From positions 205,413-269,412 of the forward strand of contig DDSZ01000032.1 of assembly GCA_002344205.1 (NCBI GenBank): 64,000 nt of DNA, in the 5' to 3' direction. A program made the position numbers and the translations under genes. Of the stretch, positions 58,723 to 64,000 are shown piece after piece. This DNA comes from Opitutaceae bacterium UBA2377 (GTDB lineage Bacteria; Verrucomicrobiota; Verrucomicrobiia; Opitutales; Opitutaceae). The notes under the pieces are model-generated. The model had not been told where the DNA came from and made no database searches. It saw only the letters and a list, made by a program, of their open reading frames with translations. Positions within the stretch are counted from its first letter, which is position 1, and each line of letters opens with the position of its first letter.

Positions 58723-60653
58723 GCGCGCTGGCGCCGGTCTTCATGGAGGTGGTGGCCATGTCGTGGCAGGCTGTCTGGCTGATCCTGCTGCTGGCGGCGG
58801 TGAGGTTCATCCTGCGGCGGCACATCGCGCCGGCCATGGTGTTTGCCGGCTGGCTGCTGGTGGCGGGCGTGTTGCTGATGCCGCTGCGTCTGCCGGTGCC
58901 GTGGGATCCGCTGGGTTTGGGGAAGACGGCGAAGCTGCGCCCGGCCGCACCGCCGGCGGCGGTGGTTTATGCAGCAGAACCCCTGATGCCGGAGGAAGGT
59001 CGTGCATATTCGGTGCAAGCCCTTGGGCCGGTTGATGCGGAAGCCGCGGCCCACCGGGCGCAGGAGCACATCGGCTTCGACGTGTTTGATGTGAAGGTCA
59101 GCACGACCCGGAGCGTTGTCGGCTCCGCTGCGCTGGTCTGGCTGGCAGGCGTCGCCGGGCTGTTGTTGCTGCGGGGGCTGGCTTTGGTCCGGCTGCGCCG
59201 CAAGCTGGCCTGTTCTCGGCTGGCCGTGGATGGGAGAATCGCCGCAATGGTGCGGCAGGGCTGCGCGGCACTGGGCATTGCCAGGATGCCGGAGATCGTG
59301 GTCACACCCATGATCGGGACACCGGCGCTGTGCGGCGTCTTCCTTCCGCAACTGCTCTTTCCCGTTGGGTTTGCCGACCGGCTTTCCGCGGAGGAACTCC
59401 GCTGGGTGGTGCTGCATGAGTTGGGGCACCTGCGGCGGCGCGATCTGCTGGCGCAGGCGCTGCTGCAGTTCGCCTGCGCGGTGCATTGGTTCAATCCGCT
59501 GGTGTGGGTCGCCGCCTGGCTGGCCCGGCACGACTGCGAACTGGCCTGCGATGCATTCGTGCTGCGGCACGCCAAGGCCGATGGCGGCGGTGACTATGGG
59601 CGGACCCTGTTGAAGGTTTTGGGCCGAACGTCCGGCAGGAATAGTCTGCCTGCGGCGGTTGGGATTGTTGAGGGCAAACGCCAGTTGTTGAAACGCATCA
59701 TGCGAATCGCCGATTACCGGCGGGGTCACCTGCGGCCGGTGCTGGTGGGTGCGGGATTGGTGGGAGGTTTCATTTTTGTCGGCTATACGGCGCCGGCGAA
59801 CCGGCTGGTGGAGAATCAGGTGAATGAAAACGCACCGGTGGCTGGTCCGGCGACGCCCGCGCTCATGCGGGTGGGCGGCGACCTCAGTCCCGAGGAACAG
59901 GCGAGGCATGAAGCCCATCGGGCCGAGAGCGAGGCCCGGTTGGCGGCATTGCAGATCGAGGCCCGGGCGGTGGGAGAGGTCGGTGGCGTGCCGGTTGCAT
60001 TCATTGATGTCGAGGGCAACCCGGTCATCGTGATGGTCGGATCAAGTGTGGCGGGCTACTGGGTGACCTCCATCGATTCCGCTCGCAACGAGATCGTGCT
60101 GACCCGTGCCGGCCAGCCGGCCCGTGTCCTACCAGTGACCAATCCGAGACAGCCGACATTTCCTGCTCTCAGTGAGATGCGGATTCAGGGCCTGCTGGGC
60201 TCGGCGAACTATGTAAGCGCGTGGGAGCGCCAGCTTCCTAGGGCGGTGATGTTGGCTTGGTCGAAAATCAATCGTGAAGCGAAGGAGGAGATTTTGCTGA
60301 ACTACCTGCAAAGCGGCTACGTGATGACTTTTGTCGTCACCCCGGAGTCGATCACCGGTTCGCCGCGCCGCCTCTTTGAAGAGCGGATCAGGCAAGAGCA
60401 GCAAATACGCCGCGCGGCGTTTCTTGAAAGCCTGATGCCGGAGCAACGGGCGGCTTATGAAGATGGCAGGATGGGGGTGATCCGCTTTACCGCTCCGAAG
60501 GAAGAGCAGGAAGCGCAGGCTGCGGCGGCGAAGGCGTTACAAGAACGGCAGGCCGAGGTCATCGCCAATCTCACACCGGAGCAACGGTTCCTCTTCGAAG
60601 CGTGGCAAGGCTCTCAGCAGCGGATGGGGAGCACACTTCCCTTCCGTCCCTGA
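58719..60653 (+). CDS. BlaR1/MecR1-like M56 membrane protease with novel sensor domain
   Basis: A 644-residue membrane zinc protease. N-terminal spans (AVWLILLLAAVRFILRR, VFAGWLLVAGVLLMPLRL), the zinc motif HELGH (H233-H237) followed by RRRDLLAQALLQFACAVHWF, and a last span (LVGAGLVGGFIFVGY) at about 340-357. The external C-terminus (358-644) is not a penicillin-binding-protein-type sensor. Its RAVGEVGGVPVAFIDVEGNP and AVMLAWSKINREAKEEILLN have close counterparts in the next gene. It should cut the BlaI-type repressor when the outside domain senses its signal, an inference from the family. Confidence 0.9.
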   Translation: MSALAPVFMEVVAMSWQAVWLILLLAAVRFILRRHIAPAMVFAGWLLVAGVLLMPLRLPVPWDPLGLGKTAKLRPAAPPAAVVYAAEPLMPEEGRAYSVQALGPVDAEAAAHRAQEHIGFDVFDVKVSTTRSVVGSAALVWLAGVAGLLLLRGLALVRLRRKLACSRLAVDGRIAAMVRQGCAALGIARMPEIVVTPMIGTPALCGVFLPQLLFPVGFADRLSAEELRWVVLHELGHLRRRDLLAQALLQFACAVHWFNPLVWVAAWLARHDCELACDAFVLRHAKADGGGDYGRTLLKVLGRTSGRNSLPAAVGIVEGKRQLLKRIMRIADYRRGHLRPVLVGAGLVGGFIFVGYTAPANRLVENQVNENAPVAGPATPALMRVGGDLSPEEQARHEAHRAESEARLAALQIEARAVGEVGGVPVAFIDVEGNPVIVMVGSSVAGYWVTSIDSARNEIVLTRAGQPARVLPVTNPRQPTFPALSEMRIQGLLGSANYVSAWERQLPRAVMLAWSKINREAKEEILLNYLQSGYVMTFVVTPESITGSPRRLFEERIRQEQQIRRAAFLESLMPEQRAAYEDGRMGVIRFTAPKEEQEAQAAAAKALQERQAEVIANLTPEQRFLFEAWQGSQQRMGSTLPFRP

Positions 60654-60658
60654 AGTTA

Positions 60659-61555
60659 ATGAACCCAAAAACGATGAATGTTGTCATGCGCTCCCTGCGA
60701 CTCTCCTTGATGGCATCGCTGCTTTGGGGCCTCCCGGTTTGGGACGCCATGGCTCAGGGAACGCCGGCGGTTTCATTCCCGTTGAGGATATCGGCCGAGC
60801 AGCAGGCTGCGTTTGAAGCGCGACGTGCCGAGGAGGCGAACGCTCAAATCGAAGTGCGGGCCATTGGCAGTGTGGCCGGGGAGCCGGTGGCCTTGATTGA
60901 TGTCAATGGGCACCCGGTCATGGTCAGAACAAGAATAACGATTATAGGTTGGGATGTCAGTGCCATTACCGAAAGCAGCCAGGAGGTGGTTTTGACCCGT
61001 GGGCGCAGTGGCACCACCAGAGTTTTGCAGGTCACTAATCCACGCTCAATCAGCTTTCCCGTGCTGACGGATGAGCAGGTCGAGAGACTGCTTTCAGTCA
61101 ATCATATCAGAGATCAGGCTCAGGCTAATCGCATATCGTCTTGGCCTCATGAGGTCTGGCGCGTTTGGTCGCGAATCAACCGGGATGGACAGGAGGCGAT
61201 CCTCTTGAATTATTTGCAGGCAGGGCAGGTCATGGGCTGGATTGTGGATACAAACGGGCAGTCGAGTTCAGGATTTTCCGGTCACCTGTTGGAGAAGAAG
61301 CTGCACCAACGCCGCTCCGAAAAACGCCAGGCATTCCTTGCCAGCTTGGATGAGAAGCAAAGGGAGGTATTTATGGCGGCGGGAGCTGTTATCAATTTCG
61401 TCAACCCGCCGCCGCCGGCAGAGCGTGAGCGGATGATGGCCCAAGCCCGGGCATTGGAGGAAGAAAGAGCGAAAGTGGTCGCGGCGCTTACTCCCGCACA
61501 ACGGTTGCTCTACGACAATTACATGGGCATGCTGGGTCAGCCTCCGAGTCGTTAG
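60659..61555 (+). CDS. exported homologue of the BlaR1-like sensor domain
   Basis: A 298-residue protein with a signal peptide (LSLMASLLWGLPVWDAMAQG). The mature part matches the BlaR1-like C-terminus: RAIGSVAGEPVALIDVNGHP, SQEVVLTRGRSGTTRVLQVT, RVWSRINRDGQEAILLNYLQ. The following C-terminal halves are both charged coiled-coil-like (AERERMMAQARALEEERAKV against EEQEAQAAAAKALQERQAEV) with the shared ending ALTPAQR/NLTPEQR. It seems to have come from duplication of the sensor. It is 5 bases after the protease stop and belongs to the same operon. Confidence 0.85.
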   Translation: MNPKTMNVVMRSLRLSLMASLLWGLPVWDAMAQGTPAVSFPLRISAEQQAAFEARRAEEANAQIEVRAIGSVAGEPVALIDVNGHPVMVRTRITIIGWDVSAITESSQEVVLTRGRSGTTRVLQVTNPRSISFPVLTDEQVERLLSVNHIRDQAQANRISSWPHEVWRVWSRINRDGQEAILLNYLQAGQVMGWIVDTNGQSSSGFSGHLLEKKLHQRRSEKRQAFLASLDEKQREVFMAAGAVINFVNPPPPAERERMMAQARALEEERAKVVAALTPAQRLLYDNYMGMLGQPPSR

Positions 61556-61557
61556 GC

Positions 61558-61761
61558 ATGGCATCAAAGTGTCCGCTTTCCCCGGCCGAGCGCCGGATTG
61601 TGCGTGAGGTGTGCGCCGGGCGGCGCAACGGGGAGATTGCCCGTCTGCTCGGGAAGAATCTCGGCACGGTCAAAAACCAGTTGTCCTCGGCCTACCGCAA
61701 GCTGGGGGTGGGCTCCCGGGTGGAGTTGATCCTGCGGCAGCGCCGGCGGCCGGCCGGATAA
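61558..61761 (+). CDS. stand-alone LuxR/GerE-type HTH protein
   Basis: A 67-residue protein consisting only of a LuxR-type helix-turn-helix (LSPAERRIVREVCAGRRNGE, IARLLGKNLGTVKNQLSSAY, RKLGVGSRVELILR). No receiver or ligand domain. ATG 61558 is 2 bases after the sensor-homologue stop. It may be an accessory regulator of the operon. Confidence 0.85.
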   Translation: MASKCPLSPAERRIVREVCAGRRNGEIARLLGKNLGTVKNQLSSAYRKLGVGSRVELILRQRRRPAG

Positions 61762-61799
61762 GCGTTGTCGGCCGGTGGGTGGCGAACCATGCTGGGGTC

Positions 61800-63104
61800 A
61801 TGTTTCCCCAGCATATCATCGCGAAAAAACGTGACGGCCACGCGCTGACGCGTGAAGAGATCGGCGCCTTTGTGCGCGGCGCGACCGACGGCTCGTGGGC
61901 CGACTACCAGTTGAGCGCGCTGCTCATGGCGATTTTTCTGCGCGGCATGACACCGGAGGAAACGGCGCACTACACCGAGGCGATGATGCGCTCGGGCACC
62001 GTGGCCGACCTGTCGGCCGTGCCGGGCATCAAGGTGGACAAACACTCGACCGGCGGCGTGGGCGACAAGCTCTCCATCCCGCTCGCCCCGATGGTCGTGG
62101 CCTGCGGCGTGCCGGTGCCGATGATCAGCGGGCGCGGGCTCGGGCACAGCGGCGGCACACTCGACAAGCTGGAATCCATCCCCGGTTTCCGCACCGACCT
62201 CTCCCTTGATGCCTACCGCGCGCAGGTGGCGAGGGTCGGCTGCGCGCTTATCGGCCAGACCAAGGACCTCGCGCCGTCGGACAAGAAGCTTTACGCTCTG
62301 CGCGACGTGACGGCCACGGTGGAGTGCATCCCGCTCATCTGCGGCTCGATCCTCTCCAAGAAACTCGCCGAGGGCATTGATGCGCTTGTGCTCGACGTGA
62401 AATTTGGCCGCGGCGCGTTCATGAAGACCAAGGCGGATGCCCGGCAACTGGCGGAGGCGCTTGTCCGGGTCGGCAAGGCCGGCGGCAAAAAGGTCCGCGC
62501 GCTGTTGACCGCGATGGAGCAGCCGCTCGGTCGCACCGTGGGCAACGCGCTGGAAGTGGCGGAGTCCATCGCCTGCCTGCGGGGCGAGGGGCCCGCGGAT
62601 GTGATGGAGGTGACCTATGCGCTCGGCGCACAGATGCTGATCCTGGGCGGCGTGGCGGCGGATGTTGCGGAAGCCGAGGCGAAACTGCAGGCGGTCGTGG
62701 CCGACGGGCAGGCGCTGGAGAAATTCCGCCAGATCATTGCGGCGCAGGGTGGCGATGCGCGGGTGGCCGATGAGCCGGAGCATCTGCCGCAGGCGCGAAT
62801 CCGGGTGACGCTTACCGCGCCGGCGGACGGCCATGTGACCGATGTGGATGCCATGGGTGTGGCGCTGGCGGCTTTGCGGCTGGGCGCCGGCCGGGCGCGG
62901 GCCGAGGACAAAATCGATCCGGCTGTCGGAGTGGGCAGCTTGGTCAAAATCGGCGAGCGCGTCACCGCCGGGGCGCCGCTGGGCGTGATCCACGCCAACG
63001 ATGAAGGCGCGGCGACGGAAGCGAAGGCGATGCTGGCGAAGGCGATCACCGTGGGCGAGCGCCCCGGCAGCACACCGCGGCTGATCGACGAGGTGATCGG
63101 ATAG
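61800..63104 (+). CDS. deoA: thymidine/pyrimidine-nucleoside phosphorylase
   Basis: A 434-residue DeoA/Pdp enzyme. Hallmarks: DGHALTREEIGAFVRG, KHSTGGVGDKLSIPLAPMVV, the signature SGRGLGHSGGTLDKLES and the C-terminal YALGAQMLILGG. It splits pyrimidine nucleosides with phosphate to give deoxyribose or ribose 1-phosphate, feeding the deoC product steps in 48341-49279. It is oriented like the BlaR1-like operon and 38 bases downstream of the HTH gene. Confidence 0.95.
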   Translation: MFPQHIIAKKRDGHALTREEIGAFVRGATDGSWADYQLSALLMAIFLRGMTPEETAHYTEAMMRSGTVADLSAVPGIKVDKHSTGGVGDKLSIPLAPMVVACGVPVPMISGRGLGHSGGTLDKLESIPGFRTDLSLDAYRAQVARVGCALIGQTKDLAPSDKKLYALRDVTATVECIPLICGSILSKKLAEGIDALVLDVKFGRGAFMKTKADARQLAEALVRVGKAGGKKVRALLTAMEQPLGRTVGNALEVAESIACLRGEGPADVMEVTYALGAQMLILGGVAADVAEAEAKLQAVVADGQALEKFRQIIAAQGGDARVADEPEHLPQARIRVTLTAPADGHVTDVDAMGVALAALRLGAGRARAEDKIDPAVGVGSLVKIGERVTAGAPLGVIHANDEGAATEAKAMLAKAITVGERPGSTPRLIDEVIG

Positions 63105-63112
63105 GACACGGA

Positions 63113-64000
63113 TCAGCCCTGCTCCATCTCATCCAGCTTCGTGGCGGCGGCTTCCCACTCGGCGGTGGCGGCGGCGATCTGGTCCACGATGGTGCTGAGT
63201 TCCTTGTTCAGGTGGTGAAACTTGCCCTTGTCGGCGTAGGTGGCGGGATCTTCCAGCGCCGCGGTGATTTCGGCCTGTTTCGCTTCGAGTTCGGAGACTT
63301 TTTTCTCCAACTGGCCGACTTCCTCGCGGAATTTGCGGAGCTGGTTCGGCGTGGGCTTCGCGCTTTCCGATTTGGGATTTGGCGTTTGGGACTTGGGGTT
63401 TGCCGGCGCGGCCTGCACGGGCCGGGCGTCGGTGAAGCCGGCAGTGAGCGCAGCGCGGGCGTCGGTGGCCTTGGATTTTTCCAGGTAGTAGTCGTAGTTG
63501 CCGGCGTAGGGCGTGAGCCGGCCGCTGTGCACGTGCAGGACGTTGGCGTCGAGCGTGCGGATGAAATGGACGTCGTGGCTGATGAAGATGAGCGTGCCCT
63601 CGTAGTTTTTCAGGGCGGCGGTGAGCGCGTCGATGGACTGGATGTCGAGGTGGGTGGTGGGCTCGTCCATCAGCAGGAGGTTGGGCGGCTTGACGAGCAG
63701 GCGGGCAAGGGCGAGGCGGGATTTCTCGCCGCCGGAGAGGACGCCGATGGGCTTGTGCACGTCGTCCTTGCGGAAGAGGAAGGCGCCGAGGATGGCGCGG
63801 GCCTGCTGCTCGGTGAGCTGGTTCTCGGCCGTGCGCAGCTCCATCACGTTCTCGAAGACGGTCAGGTCGGGCTTGAGGTTGTCGAGACGGTTCTGGGCGA
63901 AGTAGCCGGGGATGACGTTGCTGCCGAGCTCGCGCTCGCCGCCCTGGATGGGCACGACATCGGCGAGGATCTTGAGCAGGGTGGACTTGCCGGCGCCGTT
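63113..64000 (-). CDS. ABC-F family ATPase (Uup/YheS-like), 3' part
   Basis: The C-terminal 295 residues of an ABC-F protein; the gene continues past the right edge. Walker A GAGKSTLLKIL is at the edge, then signature LSGGEKSRLALARLL and Walker B LLLMDEPTTHLD, H-loop FISHDVHF. These proteins work on the ribosome, not as transporters. A low-complexity linker (NPKSQTPNPKSESAKPTPN) and a C-terminal coiled coil (LEKKVSELEAKQAEITAALE) follow. Its 3' end is convergent with deoA. Confidence 0.92.
   Translation of the reverse strand, partial: NGAGKSTLLKILADVVPIQGGERELGSNVIPGYFAQNRLDNLKPDLTVFENVMELRTAENQLTEQQARAILGAFLFRKDDVHKPIGVLSGGEKSRLALARLLVKPPNLLLMDEPTTHLDIQSIDALTAALKNYEGTLIFISHDVHFIRTLDANVLHVHSGRLTPYAGNYDYYLEKSKATDARAALTAGFTDARPVQAAPANPKSQTPNPKSESAKPTPNQLRKFREEVGQLEKKVSELEAKQAEITAALEDPATYADKGKFHHLNKELSTIVDQIAAATAEWEAAATKLDEMEQG
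63369..63402. repeat. simple TTTGGGATTTGG-type repeat in the ABC-F linker
   Basis: The plus strand reads GATTTGGGATTTGGCGTTTG then GGACTTGGGGTTTG, a degenerate 7-base-period repeat, coding for PNPKSQTPNPKS in the ABC-F protein on the minus strand. Tandem GATTTGG-like units are unlike the rest of the gene and suggest a repeat insertion tolerated in the linker. Confidence 0.55.

Noticed and set aside
58719..60653. Beta-lactam resistance operon
   Set aside because: The C-terminal domain lacks penicillin-binding motifs (SxxK, SxN, KTG) and no beta-lactamase gene is present, so only the BlaI/BlaR1 type of signalling is claimed.
1..64000. CRISPR arrays, tRNA or rRNA genes, insertion sequences or prophage
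   Set aside because: No repeat-spacer array, no tRNA cloverleaf, no transposase or phage structural gene was seen on reading both strands.

Overview
The window is high-GC DNA, densely packed with genes on both strands, and has no rRNA, tRNA, CRISPR, phage or insertion-sequence genes. Gene content points to a Verrucomicrobiota bacterium close to Opitutaceae: several phytanoyl-CoA dioxygenase-like proteins, a GH172/DUF2961 enzyme, heparinase-type and oligogalacturonate-lyase-type proteins, a Gfo/Idh/MocA fusion, a PEP-CTERM protein and many intergenic palindromes. The taxonomic call is inference from gene content, not a database match.

Layout. 12-2391: a 2-oxoacid dehydrogenase E2 subunit, a TPR protein and a glyoxalase-fold protein. 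2586-9997 (minus): an eight-gene, mostly overlapping operon for membrane-lipid modification, made of a fatty-acid desaturase, FAD oxidoreductase, DUF1365, cyclopropane-fatty-acid synthase, three small membrane proteins and a second, coclaurine-N-methyltransferase-like enzyme. 10120-14828: an MFS transporter, an SDR, an enolase-superfamily enzyme and an M24 peptidase. 14861-17367 (minus): ECF sigma factor, zinc-finger/HEAT anti-sigma factor, DUF4097 protein and a terminator. 17542-31099: carbohydrate and dioxygenase genes, including a JmjC-like protein next to a 1109-residue lyase/propeller protein, an M55 aminopeptidase, GH172, two PhyH proteins, an AraC regulator and an orphan solute-binding protein. 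31089-47407: an rRNA methylase, an oxidoreductase fusion, unknown membrane proteins, heparinase-like enzymes, a PEP-CTERM protein, a LOV-like PAS protein, two more PhyH proteins and a putative PL22 lyase. 47412-53286: small housekeeping genes plus deoC with a full-length and a half-length aldehyde dehydrogenase. 53408-57515: a LytS/LytR-type two-component pair leading into a NatAB-type ABC exporter. 58248-61761: a BlaI/BlaR1-type protease-repressor operon with two clear TACA-n2-TGTA operators; the BlaR1 extracellular domain is repeated as a separate exported protein. 61800-64000: deoA and the 3' part of an ABC-F ATPase gene.

The main candidate for something undescribed is the BlaR1-like operon with a duplicated non-beta-lactam sensor domain. 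The lipid operon, the JmjC/lyase pair and several families of dispersed palindromes come next. Functions are family-level calls made by reading motifs; no search was run.
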